Assembly: GCA_016719615.1 (NCBI GenBank)
Contig: JADJYQ010000007.1
Coordinates: 310,001-374,000, forward strand
Source of the DNA: Saprospiraceae bacterium
Lineage (GTDB): Bacteria; Bacteroidota; Bacteroidia; Chitinophagales; Saprospiraceae
Direction of reading: 5' to 3'
Length of the DNA stretch: 64,000 nt
The first letter of the stretch is position 1; the number at the start of each line of letters is the position of its first letter. Under the pieces are notes generated by a model. That model ran no database searches. It worked only from the letters and a program-made list of their open reading frames with translations, and was not told the DNA's origin. This document shows positions 33,194 through 43,800 of this stretch, in pieces. The position numbers and the translations under genes are program-made.

Positions 33194-35089
33194 ATGTGCG
33201 GAATCACAGGCATTTTTCATTTAGACGGGCAAGCCGTATCCGAAGGCGTTCTCCGGAAAATGACAGATGCATTAGCACACAGAGGCCCTGATGGTGAAGG
33301 TGTATTTATTCATCATCAATTGGGATTGGGACATCGCAGATTGTCTATTCTGGATGTAAGTGACCGAGGGGCGCAACCCATGCATTCTGCTGACAATCAT
33401 TGGGCCCTTGTTTTTAATGGTTGCATTTATAATTTTAAAGAGTTACGCGATGAATTGAGAAAGTATGGTCACACTTTCAAATCGAATTCTGATACAGAGG
33501 TCATTGTAGAAGGCCTAAGTCGGTTTGGTCCCGAATATCTGCAGCGGTTTGATGGAATGTTTGCCATAGCTGCATGGAATAAACAAAGCAAAACATTATA
33601 CCTGGCTCGCGACAGATTTGGAGTAAAACCTTTATATTATTATTTTGCAAACAATACATTGTTGTTTGGTTCTGAGATTAAAGCAATCATCGCACATCCT
33701 GAATATCAGACGAGAATAAATATTTCTGCATTGAATGAATATTTTACATTCCAGAATTTATTCAGATATCATACTCTTTTTGAAGGGGTGTTTATGCTTC
33801 CTGCAGCAAATACTATGGCAATAGATAGCTCAACACAGCAATTGCAACATCATGCCTGGTGGGATTATAATTTTACATCCACTGATGAATCAATGGATTT
33901 TGAAGAAGCCAAGTTGGAAACTGAACGCTTACTTCAAAAAGCAGTAAGCCGTCAAATGGTTTCGGATGTTCCATTAGGGAGTTACTTATCAGGGGGAATG
34001 GACTCCGGGGCTATTACCGCCTTGGCCAGCAAACACGTACCCAGATTGACCACTTTTACCTGTGGGTTTGATATGAGCAGTGTTACAGGGGTAGAAGCCA
34101 ATTACGATGAAAGAAGGGATGCCGAACTTATGGCCAACTATTTTAAAACAGAACACTACGAACAAGTGATTAATGCCGGCGACCTCGCCTGGTCATTGCC
34201 TCGCGTTGTTTGGCATTTGGAAGATTTGCGGGTCGGAATGAGTTATCCAAATTATTACATCAGCAGGCTGGCATCAAAGTTTGTCAAAGTATGTTTACAG
34301 GGAACAGGTGGCGATGAATTATACGGCGGTTATCCCTGGCGATATTATCGCGTATTCCAATCTATCGACAGACAAGATTATTTTGAACAATATTTTGGAT
34401 TTTGGCAACGATTGGTTCCAGAAGAACAAAAATCGGAGCTGTTTCTACCACATTTAATACCCGACATTGACAAAGCTGGGCCAAGACAAGCCTTTGAACG
34501 CGTATTCCTTTTTAATGATCATCTCCGCTATGATACTCCGGAACAGCATATCCAAAACAGTTTGTATTTTGAAATAAAGACCTTCCTGGCAGGATTATTG
34601 GTTGTTGGCGACAAACTATCCATGGCGAACGGCCTGGAAGAACGCTTTCCATTTTTGGACAATGCTTTGGTAGAATTTGCACAAAAAATTCCGGTTAGGC
34701 ATAAACTTGCAGATCTGGAAAAATTGAAAAAAATGGACGAGGATATTTTTGGAAATAAAAAACAGCTTTATAAAGAATTCAAGGATGGAAAAAATGTACT
34801 TCGCAAAGCATTGGAAGATTTTATTCCTGAAAAGATCATCAACAGACCTAAACAAGGATTCAGCGCTCCTGATGAAAGTTGGTACAGAGGAGAAAATGCA
34901 CAATACATCCGGGAACTTCTTTTAAATAAAAATACGGTATCTACAGAATACATCAACAAAGCATACATTGCCCGCATTGTAGATGAACATTTGCATCACC
35001 GTATAAATCATCGCTTGTTGATCTGGAGTCTGATGAATTTCGAATGGTGGTGTAGGATTTTTCTAAATGGTGAAAAAATAAAAGCCTGA
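33194..35089 (+). CDS. asnB: Asparagine synthase (glutamine-hydrolysing) or asparagine synthase-like amidotransferase
   Basis: A 631-residue two-domain protein. The N-terminal class II glutaminase begins with the nucleophile Cys2 (MCGITGIF) and has RGPDGEG, HRRLSILD and NGCIYNF. The synthetase domain has the PP-loop YLSGGMDSGAI near 271, GTGGDELYGGYPWR near 375 and KLSMANGLEERFPFLDN near 475. It makes asparagine from aspartate with ATP and glutamine, or amidates a sugar acid or peptide in envelope polysaccharide synthesis, as homologues in such clusters often do. It lies 3 bp after a DegT gene. The gene tail overlaps a terminator for the opposite strand. Confidence 0.87.
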   Translation: MCGITGIFHLDGQAVSEGVLRKMTDALAHRGPDGEGVFIHHQLGLGHRRLSILDVSDRGAQPMHSADNHWALVFNGCIYNFKELRDELRKYGHTFKSNSDTEVIVEGLSRFGPEYLQRFDGMFAIAAWNKQSKTLYLARDRFGVKPLYYYFANNTLLFGSEIKAIIAHPEYQTRINISALNEYFTFQNLFRYHTLFEGVFMLPAANTMAIDSSTQQLQHHAWWDYNFTSTDESMDFEEAKLETERLLQKAVSRQMVSDVPLGSYLSGGMDSGAITALASKHVPRLTTFTCGFDMSSVTGVEANYDERRDAELMANYFKTEHYEQVINAGDLAWSLPRVVWHLEDLRVGMSYPNYYISRLASKFVKVCLQGTGGDELYGGYPWRYYRVFQSIDRQDYFEQYFGFWQRLVPEEQKSELFLPHLIPDIDKAGPRQAFERVFLFNDHLRYDTPEQHIQNSLYFEIKTFLAGLLVVGDKLSMANGLEERFPFLDNALVEFAQKIPVRHKLADLEKLKKMDEDIFGNKKQLYKEFKDGKNVLRKALEDFIPEKIINRPKQGFSAPDESWYRGENAQYIRELLLNKNTVSTEYINKAYIARIVDEHLHHRINHRLLIWSLMNFEWWCRIFLNGEKIKA

Positions 35090-35112
35090 TAAGTTATTAA
35101 ACATACCAGGCT
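35073..35112 (-). terminator. Terminator of the 35140-35568 gene, overlapping the asnB 3' end
   Basis: On the minus strand AGCCTG (35112-35107) pairs with CAGGCT (35088-35083) and is followed by TTTATTTTTT. The stem is only 6 bp, with a long loop. It lies 27 bp after the minus-strand stop; on the plus strand there is no T-tract. Confidence 0.45.
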
Positions 35113-35139
35113 CTTATAAACGGAATCTAATCCTATATT

Positions 35140-35568
35140 CTAGGCCCTGTTGTATCCAAGCATCCAGCCTATGGCACCGCCAGTCAATGCCCCCATCAAA
35201 GCAGACATGAAGGCATTGATAATCACCATTGTAAAACTACTGTAAAAATTAGTTGAAGCCAAAAACTGAAAATCAAATCCCAATGAAATACATACGCTGA
35301 TGATTGCACCTGCAATAGCGCCTGTTTGTAGCGTACGAATATTGGCCCAACGCTCGTAAATAATAGCCATCGCCAGCGACATAAAAAGTCCACTGATAAA
35401 ATAATAAAGAATATTATGCTGGTCTTCTGGCAACATAATAGATTTTGCGGTATCCGATAAATTGGATTCCATTAAACCCTTAAAGACCAGTGCATATAAT
35501 GCCCATCCAGCGAAAAAATTCACAATGGCTCCTGCCAATGTACCAAGAAGTAATTTGTTTGTGTTCAT
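35140..35568 (-). CDS. Small four-helix membrane protein (DUF1761-like)
   Basis: A 142-residue integral membrane protein with four hydrophobic helices (about 6-28, 52-72, 80-100 and 110-138). NFFAGWALYALVFKGLM and the glycine-rich ending ALMGALTGGAIGWMLGYN resemble the DUF1761 group. Function is unknown. It is inserted on the opposite strand between asnB and the acetyltransferase, splitting the polysaccharide genes into two plus-strand blocks, and has its own terminator. Confidence 0.6.
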   Translation of the reverse strand: MNTNKLLLGTLAGAIVNFFAGWALYALVFKGLMESNLSDTAKSIMLPEDQHNILYYFISGLFMSLAMAIIYERWANIRTLQTGAIAGAIISVCISLGFDFQFLASTNFYSSFTMVIINAFMSALMGALTGGAIGWMLGYNRA

Positions 35569-35725
35569 TTTGTTTGAATTTTAATTTGAACATAAAAATA
35601 TATAAATTATAGCAAACTCTGAAATAACTTTATTCGGGAATTATTTAAAAACATAATTCAGAGCAGATTATTGCCCCCCAAAATATACAATAAGATTGTA
35701 TATTGGCCACAGCTTACAAATTATT

Positions 35726-36235
35726 ATGTTTTCGAAATTTATCTGGAATGCCCTTCAACATTGGCTCCTGGCGAAACGAAATCTGGTCCGGTCTTCGTTT
35801 AAGCGAACACTTCCGACCAATGAGCTTTTAAGTGATCGGTGGGAAAAAGCAAAATTCCTGGGTTTTGGAGAAGGCAGCAGTATTTATGACAGTGCCTGCG
35901 TTTATGGAGATGTATCTGTCGGTAAAAATACTTGGGTAGGACCTTTTGTCATTTTAGATGGAAGCGGCGGATTAAAAATCGGGGAATGGTGTTCCATCTC
36001 AGCTTCTGTTCACATTTACACTCACGATACCGTAGAATGGGCAACCAGTGGGGGAGTCGCAGCCTATCAATATGCACCCGTTGAAATAGGAAATAACTGT
36101 TATATTGGTCCCCACAGTGTAATTGCCAAAGGCGTTATACTTGGTGATGGCTGCATCGTAGGCGCCAACAGTTTTGTAAACAAATCATTCAGTCCCGGAA
36201 CTAAATTAGCAGGAAATCCTGCCAAAGAAATTTAA
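35726..36235 (+). CDS. Hexapeptide-repeat O-acetyltransferase
   Basis: A 169-residue left-handed beta-helix enzyme of the LbH/maltose acetyltransferase type. A helical N-terminus (about 1-45) is followed by hexad repeats: YGDVSVGKNTWVGPFVILDG, KIGEWCSISASVHIYTHD (the likely catalytic His), EIGNNCYIGPHSVIAKGVIL and GDGCIVGANSFV, ending with the acetyl-CoA loop KLAGNPAKEI. It probably acetylates a sugar in envelope polysaccharide. The ATG at 35726 is chosen; an in-frame TTG at 35696 adds 10 unrelated residues. The methyltransferase starts 3 bp after its stop, so they form an operon. Confidence 0.82.
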   Translation: MFSKFIWNALQHWLLAKRNLVRSSFKRTLPTNELLSDRWEKAKFLGFGEGSSIYDSACVYGDVSVGKNTWVGPFVILDGSGGLKIGEWCSISASVHIYTHDTVEWATSGGVAAYQYAPVEIGNNCYIGPHSVIAKGVILGDGCIVGANSFVNKSFSPGTKLAGNPAKEI

Positions 36236-36238
36236 TAT

Positions 36239-37204
36239 ATGTCGGAAATAATTCAACAACTTTTTGAAGTGGCTATCATCATTGATGGCAATAAAATTAA
36301 TTTTTTAAAGTCAGCTTCGACATTGGAAGACAATCAACAGCAAACCAAAGATGTTTTCACCGACAAATGGAGTTCAACACATACTTTGGAAGATGTTGAA
36401 AAACTCTATCAAACACAGCAAGAATGGTTTTTGAAACTTTATGGTTTTGAAACAGAGCTCGCGTTGCAAGAATACTTAATTCCTAAAAAGGTAATTATCG
36501 ATACGGGTTGTGGCCTCGGATATAAAGCTGCCTGGTTAGCTAAATTGGCTCCTCATGCGTTAGTGATAGGTATCGATATATCTGATGCAGCTCAAATTGC
36601 TGCTGAGTCTTACAAAGACTTAACAAACTTATGGTTTTTGCAAGCCGATATTGCTGCTACAGGTTTAAAACCACATTCTTGCGATGTAGTTGTATGCGAC
36701 CAGGTCATCATGCATACAGAAAATCCCGAACGAACGTTTGTTCATCTTGCTGAATGCACTTCCCAAACCGGAGAGTTTCTCTGTTACTTCTATCGAAAAA
36801 AAGCATTGCCAAGGGAATTAATTGATGATTACTTTAGAAAGGGTACACACCATATTTCAAAAGAGGATATGTGGAATTTTTCAGAACAGCTTACAGAACT
36901 TGGAAAGAGATTGTCAGCTCTGCAAGTGAATTTCGAATGTCCTGACATTCCATTACTTGGAATTAAAGGCGGTGAGTACGATATTCAAAGATTTATTTAT
37001 TGGAATTTTTTAAAGTGTTTCTGGAGAGAGGATTGGGGTTTCGAACTTTCAAAAATAACAAATTACGACTGGTATGCTCCAAGCAACGCCCAACGATTCA
37101 GCAAGGAGGAAGTGTTGGGTTTAGCCACTCAAAATGGAATGTATCCCCGTTTTTTTCATGAAGAAGAAGCTTGTTATTCTGCATGTTTTAGTCGCAATGT
37201 TTGA
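36239..37204 (+). CDS. Class I SAM-dependent methyltransferase
   Basis: A 321-residue protein with a Rossmann methyltransferase domain in the middle: VIIDTGCGLGYKAAWLA (SAM loop, near 88), IGIDISDAAQIAAES (acidic loop), and CDVVVCDQVIMHTENP (motif IV-like, near 148). An N-terminal helical region (about 1-80) contains FTDKWSSTHTLEDVEKLYQTQ, and a long C-terminal part (about 200-321) is rich in aromatic residues. The type resembles UbiE/methyltransf_11 enzymes that modify sugars or lipids. Its position directly after an acetyltransferase suggests a polysaccharide or glycolipid substrate. The next gene follows after 34 bp. Confidence 0.75.
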   Translation: MSEIIQQLFEVAIIIDGNKINFLKSASTLEDNQQQTKDVFTDKWSSTHTLEDVEKLYQTQQEWFLKLYGFETELALQEYLIPKKVIIDTGCGLGYKAAWLAKLAPHALVIGIDISDAAQIAAESYKDLTNLWFLQADIAATGLKPHSCDVVVCDQVIMHTENPERTFVHLAECTSQTGEFLCYFYRKKALPRELIDDYFRKGTHHISKEDMWNFSEQLTELGKRLSALQVNFECPDIPLLGIKGGEYDIQRFIYWNFLKCFWREDWGFELSKITNYDWYAPSNAQRFSKEEVLGLATQNGMYPRFFHEEEACYSACFSRNV

Positions 37205-37238
37205 AAGCTTACAATTTTTTCTATAAAATAGTTAAGAC

Positions 37239-37742
37239 ATGACCTTACAACAATTTTTTAATTGGATTCAGGAAAATCCAATGATCACTTTATATTATTA
37301 TGGAGGACTCTTATTGGCTGTTTTATTATTAAATAATTTGGCCGAACAAAAAGCTCAGTTATATCCATGGAATTGGATGTACAGTTTTATTATTTATTTG
37401 GTTTGTATTCCCGGAATCTTTGCAGTGACACTCAATGTGTATTTCTTTCTATTTGAAAAGAGGAGTATCCTTGATGCAGAACTTTTATTACAATTTTTGC
37501 CTATTGTAATGATGTTTGTGATCATTTACTATATTAAAAGGAATGTAAATCTGGATGATATTCCCGGATTTGAAAAAATCTACGGTCTGATGTGGATGAT
37601 CTCTCTATTATTATGTCTGATGTGGGTCATTGACCGAACGCATCTATATGCCATTTGTTTTGTACCTTTTTATTATGTCCTTATCTTTTTAATGGCATCT
37701 ATTTTTATCATCCGATATTTTTCAAAAAAATTTACGCAGTAG
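37239..37742 (+). CDS. Integral membrane protein, function unknown
   Basis: A 167-residue hydrophobic protein with about five transmembrane helices (about 15-33, 45-68, 83-98, 110-127 and 138-158). Short loops carry EQKAQLYPWNW and NLDDIPGFEKIYG. No family is recognised. It is the last gene of the 35726-37742 plus-strand block and is convergent with the 2,773-residue protein. Confidence 0.55.
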   Translation: MTLQQFFNWIQENPMITLYYYGGLLLAVLLLNNLAEQKAQLYPWNWMYSFIIYLVCIPGIFAVTLNVYFFLFEKRSILDAELLLQFLPIVMMFVIIYYIKRNVNLDDIPGFEKIYGLMWMISLLLCLMWVIDRTHLYAICFVPFYYVLIFLMASIFIIRYFSKKFTQ

Positions 37743-37811
37743 ATTCATTTTAAATCCGGTTTCAGGTTCTTGTAATTCCCTGTACATAAAAAGTTGCATC
37801 AAGATGATAAC

Positions 37812-37851
37812 AAAAATAAAAGACCACTTAACAAAATGCTAAATGGTCTTT
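37812..37851 (-). terminator. Terminator of the giant repeat protein gene
   Basis: On the minus strand, AAAGACCATTT (37851-37841) pairs with AAGTGGTCTTT (37829-37819) with one mismatch and is followed by TATTTTTG. It lies 24 bp after the stop at 37875. Confidence 0.7.
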
Positions 37852-37874
37852 AACGCCGGTAAGAATAGTTTTCT

Positions 37875-40800
37875 CTATTTAAGGACGGACAATGCCAGAC
37901 GCTCATTGATTCCGCCTGCCTTTAGATCTATGGAGTACAACCCACTAGGGATGGACTTTAAGTCAAGTTTTATCTGAGTATGCTTCTCGCTTTTCTCTAC
38001 GGTGATACAGGTAGATTGCAATTCTTTTCCATACATATCGATGATCGCAATTTTAACAGAACCTTCGACAGATTTCTCTAAATTTAATATCGCTATTTCA
38101 TTTGCCGGATTCGGAAACAGCCAGGCTAATTTTGGTTGAACAACTTCGTTATTGAAAATACTTACTTCATTACTTTGCAGATACTGTTGATTTGCATCCA
38201 GGCCAATTACGCGGTAGACATATTCTCCAATAGAATGTATCTCCGGTACTTCTGTTGTAAATTCACAATTAGAAATTATTTCTGAAGATTTGACAGGATG
38301 ATACACCTTATAAAATTCAAACACATTTGTTCCCGGAATTTTTCTTTCAATGCGGAAAGCATCTGAACACGTAAGATTTTCCATTTGCCATTTCAAAACA
38401 TGTGATTTGTTTCCAGCTGATACGCTTAATTGAATTTGGTTGATATTTACAAGCGGCCTTTCCAATTCTTGCTGATATAAAATAAAATCACGGGTATTTG
38501 TTTTTATTCCCAAAGCCGGATTATAAACGCCTGCCCCAATATCCCTAATCGTATCGCATGAAGATCCACTCAGTTTATAGCTCGTCCAAATACCATAGTC
38601 TTCTGTAAAGTCAGAGTCTCGTGACGGATCACTACCTTGGAGCGGCGGAGAAAGCTCAAAGCCGCTTAATGGGGCAATTCTTAAATAATAATCCCCAGGT
38701 TCGACGCAAAAATTATAATAACCATCATGAATAAAACGGGTATTGTTCGAATACGTTTTAACACGGGTATAATAGGTGTTAGAAGGCAATTTGTAGATAT
38801 AAACGAATAAGCCATTGATTCCATTTTCAGCATTTTGTTGAATGCCATCTTTATTTCCATCATAAAATACAAATCCTGTAATTGGAATACATTTAAACAA
38901 ACCAAGATCCCAACTCAGGTCTTCTTCGCCACTCATCAGATTGGTATTTTCAGTTGCGTTAATCCCATTATCAGTACCGACATCGCTATCTTCTAAATCA
39001 TTTCCTATATTACTCTTCGTGATGGTGTAACCGCCGGGTATTATAAATTTAATAAAATAATTTCCAGGTAAAATATTGTCAAATAAATATCTGCCCGAAG
39101 CATTTGTTTTTGTCGACTTAACAAAAGCTTTGGTATCGGCTCTGTACAACTCAACCATCACATTCGCAATACCTTCCTCTCCTGGTTCCTGTATTCCGTT
39201 TGCATTCCGGTCGTGCCAAACAAAATCACCAATGCTTGCTCTTAAACCATATCCCGCAACATCGTGATCGTCTTCATCCTGGTTTGCTAATAATCCTCCT
39301 CCCAGGATATTGTTATCGTCTGTATCTCCCGGCTTCACCAATCGTTCATGTGGAGCATCAGATGCCGGTTTGCTATCAGCGTCCAACATGCTGATATCCA
39401 TACCGCTGGTGTCGAAAGCCTGTAAGATTTCAGCCCAATTGAAATAATCAGATATTTCAGTGCTTGGTACGGCTAATAATTTGATATCTACAGAATCAAT
39501 ATCTCCTTGATTTAATGTCTTACTGAATCGGTATTCTGCCCGTGAACCATTTAAAATCCAAGCGGGATTTTTTGTGGGTAACCAATGGTAACCTACATTC
39601 AAATAATCACCTATCAAAACCGATTTTGCAGGAATATTTCCCTGATTAAAAATTTTTATTCTAAAAATCGCGGTATCCCCCGATGGTTCAAGACTCTCTT
39701 TTCGCAAAGCCAGATCATGTAATAACAACATCGCTGGATCGTGATCGTCCTCATCCATGATTCCATCTCCATCAGTATCCATTCCATCATCATCAATAAA
39801 ATTGTCGCTGATGGAATTTGGAATACCACCCGGATCATTGTTTTTATTAAAATCGAATTTGGAGTCAAGGTCTTGCAAGTAAATGTTATTTTCAAAATCT
39901 ATAGCTCGTACAATTTCAGAAAAATTGGTCAAATTGAAAACACCTCCCGCATATTGCTGCACGCGCATTTGAATAAATAGACGAACACTATCGCCGGGAT
40001 TTAATAAAGTGTCTTTTGTAAATGTAGCCGAGTGGGTCCCGGCATCATAGATCCATCCAGTATTTGGCAACCAAGTGAAACCGTTTGGCAAATAATCCAC
40101 TACGGAAAACTGCACCGCAGGAATATTGCCTTGGTTATATACATTAATAGAAAAGATAGCAGTATCTCCATAATTCACCGGCAAATTTCCATGATATAAT
40201 TTGCACAATGCAAGATCAAATATACTTGGTGCTGCAGGATCATGATCATCTTCATCTCCACCAAGGTCCTGAGAATTTATATTATTATCATTTGGTGAGC
40301 CTGGTAAAACAGCTCTTTCTAATAAGTGATCTGTTCCTTCGCGACTATCAAAATCCTGACCTGTTCTGTCTAATGAATCGAGATTCTGTGAACCAACGAT
40401 TTCAGCATAATTGATCCAGTTTGCAAAATCATCAGTTGGTTTTAATTTTAAATACAATTTGACACTAAGACTATCTCCAGGATTGATGCGTTCCCGCATG
40501 ATATGCTCAGCATGATCTCCATCTAATTTCCAAGTCGGATGATTTTTAGCATACACAAAATCATATCCTGAAGGGATGTGGTCGCGGATTCCAACGCGTC
40601 CTGCGGAATCTGTTCCCTGATTATAAATGGTGATTTCAAACTCAAGATCCTGTCCGATGGTATGCGGTTTTGGACTCAGGAGTACTTTTTTCAAAGCAAG
40701 GTCCCACACAAAAGTTGTGGCTGGATCTTTATCATCCTCATCAAAAATTCCATCCATATTGGAATCCATGCCATCATCATCTATATGATCATCCGAATCT

Positions 40801-43800
40801 GTAGAAATAATTCCACCCGCATCGTTGCTAATATCCATATCATGAACGCTATCAAAATCGTCTTGAAGAATATTCAATATATGATGAACGGTAACGATAA
40901 ATGCATTCTTAACTTCAGCCATATTCACCCAGTCACCGGGATCAGTTGTAGGTAACAATTCCAGAGTAAGGGTCTTCACAACTGAATCTCGCGGGTTTAT
41001 TATAATTGGAATTTCAGATGTGACCATGTTGTTTCCAATAGATGTCCATTCCGGATTATCAGAAGCATGAAAGATAAATCCATCCGGCACATAATCCACC
41101 AAAGTGATATTTTGCGCAGGCACATTTCCCTGATTATACAACCAGATATTAAAATCCACTTTTTGATGATAGCCCGTTGCCATCATATTAGCTCTCACTT
41201 TTCGCAATGCTAAATCAAATATGATCGTGTTCGCTACATCGTGATCATCTTCATCCTCACCTGGATTGGTCCTTCTATGTCCTTTTAAAAAATCATCATT
41301 CGGGTCGAATGGCATCACAAGATTATCATTTCTCCTTTCACTATCCGGATTAGAGTCAATGTCCACAGGTGGAATATGATTCGGAGATTTAAAAGAACTA
41401 ATCTCAGCAGCATTGATCACATCATTTACATCCTTAAAGCCAGCATGAATACTGATGATTAAATCTGTTATCAGACTATCGCCCGGACCTAAGGAATCAA
41501 TATTTAATAGTAAAGTAGTGTCATTCAGAAATTGCCATTGCGGATTTAGTATTGGATCAAATGAATAATTTTTTGGTAAATAATCCAAAACATCAACTTG
41601 AAGTGCTGGTAAACTACCCTGATTGTAAACTGCAATACGGAATGCTACATAATCTCCATTTGTTGCTGTAGTGGATGTGATTTCATATTTACGAAGAGCC
41701 AAATCAAAAAAATCAAAATCCGTACAAACCGTATCCTTTTCATCTGAAAGTCCATCCTGATTGATGTCTAACAATGATTCATTAAAAATGCCAAATCCAG
41801 CCAGAAATGCACCTTGCTCATTTTTCTTACAAGCCTGATAATAATTATCACCGGTACTTCCTGCACTGTAATCGAGGATAAGGTGTACGTCTATATAAAA
41901 ACTGTCTGAAGAAAATTCAGCTAAAGATCTGTCAATTGCTAATGCCCAACCTTGAATACCCGGGGTATTCGATAAATTATTTGACTGCCCATTATTTATT
42001 TTAAATGAAGCAGATGAAATCACCAAGTCATTTTCAAGTTGAGGAAGATCATATAATGAATATATACCGGCTGCACCGCCTTTATTTTGTGCAACAATCA
42101 GATATTTTACAATAATAGACTCATCAACTAATTTTTCTTTAGAAATTAAATATTTTTCATGTTTGATCTGCGGAAGATCTCCGCAAAATGTGTCTCGCTT
42201 TTCAGGACGAAGATCATTGTTTAAATCGATCATGGCTACATTAAATAGTCCTTCACCAATTCTTGGAATAGCACTATTTGTAAAACCACAGGATCGATAG
42301 ATATTATTTCCCTGAGTGATTGGATCAAAGTCCATTTGCACCATGAGATCGATGAAAAAGCTATCTCTTTCGCCTATCTGAATTTGTTGTGATGGACTTA
42401 AAATCCATCCATCAACAGGAACAATAATTGGTAACAAACCAGCTGCACCGGTATTTGAATGGTAAGCTGCATGCTGTATTATGATGTCATCATCAAAAGT
42501 TGGCCTGTCCAGCAAATTATAATCACCGGTGGCGCCACCTTTATTGTAAACAGTAATGAGGTATTTTAAACTATATTTTTCGAGTTCCGTTTGTTGGACT
42601 TCCAACAGCACTTTATTTAATTCGAGATAGGGTATATCTGTACAGATGGTATCTGCAAGATCGTATTGCCCATCTCCATTAAAATCCAGAAGTGCGCGAT
42701 TAAATAATCCTTCACCAGATACCGGAATATTGGAAGAAAAACCGCATGCAGAATAAATATTATCACCATCAGATCCAGGTCGTAAATCTATTTTTACATT
42801 GACTGTGAGAAATACTGTATGTTTTACACCTGGAGCAATAAGCTGGTTTGAAATAATAGTCCACGGTCCTGTCCCAAACAGCGCACCACCTCCCTTTCCG
42901 GGAATGTTTGTGGTGTAAAATGCAGCTAAAACTTTGATATCATTATCAAAACCGGGCATATCCTGTAATGTATAACTACCCGTTTCATTTCCAAGATTTT
43001 CAATCTCAATTCGATAAATGATATTATGCGAAGCATCAGATTGAATGGTATTTGAAAATAAAGTTTTTTGAACACTGATATTGGGCCTAGGGCAAATAGA
43101 TGGAGTTGTGAAAAGCGAATCGAGGCAATCATAATTGTCAGCATCTCTGATTTCAATTTTATATGTTGAAATTCCATCTGCATGAAAATCAGAATTAGGT
43201 GCCATTCCAACTAAAATTGCGGATCCATATGATGATGTCCCTAAAATATTTCCGTTCAACAGTACCTCAAATCGGCTGGTGGGTCCCGGTTGTGTATTAT
43301 CAGCGCTAACGAGCACCGCAAACCAATCATCTGATGGATCATTTACAGTACCGTTATTATTACATTCGGTTTGCAAAAAGGTGTTGATTTTTAAGCCGCA
43401 ACATTCCACAATTTGTACCCGGTAGTTACAATGTTGCCATGTAGTATCTCCTGAAATGTCAATAGCATAATAGTAATAAGCTTCATAACCATCTTCCAGA
43501 CCAAAAAATGTTTTATCAAATAATAAATTTTCAGAATTGCCAACGATTGTTTGTGTAGTACTGTCAAACCAACAATAATGCACCATGCCCGGCACAGCAA
43601 GTAATTGAATCAGGGCATCTCTATTGCTGCATAATTTTTGGAGCGGAGGACAGCAATTCTCCGGTTGATCAAAAGCATCGATGGAATCGACCCTGCAATG
43701 CTGATCAAAAATGTAATAGGCTCTGATGATGATATCGTCAATTCCATCAGCTGCCAAATTCTTAAATTGCACATGGACGATTCCATCGGGAACTCCTTGT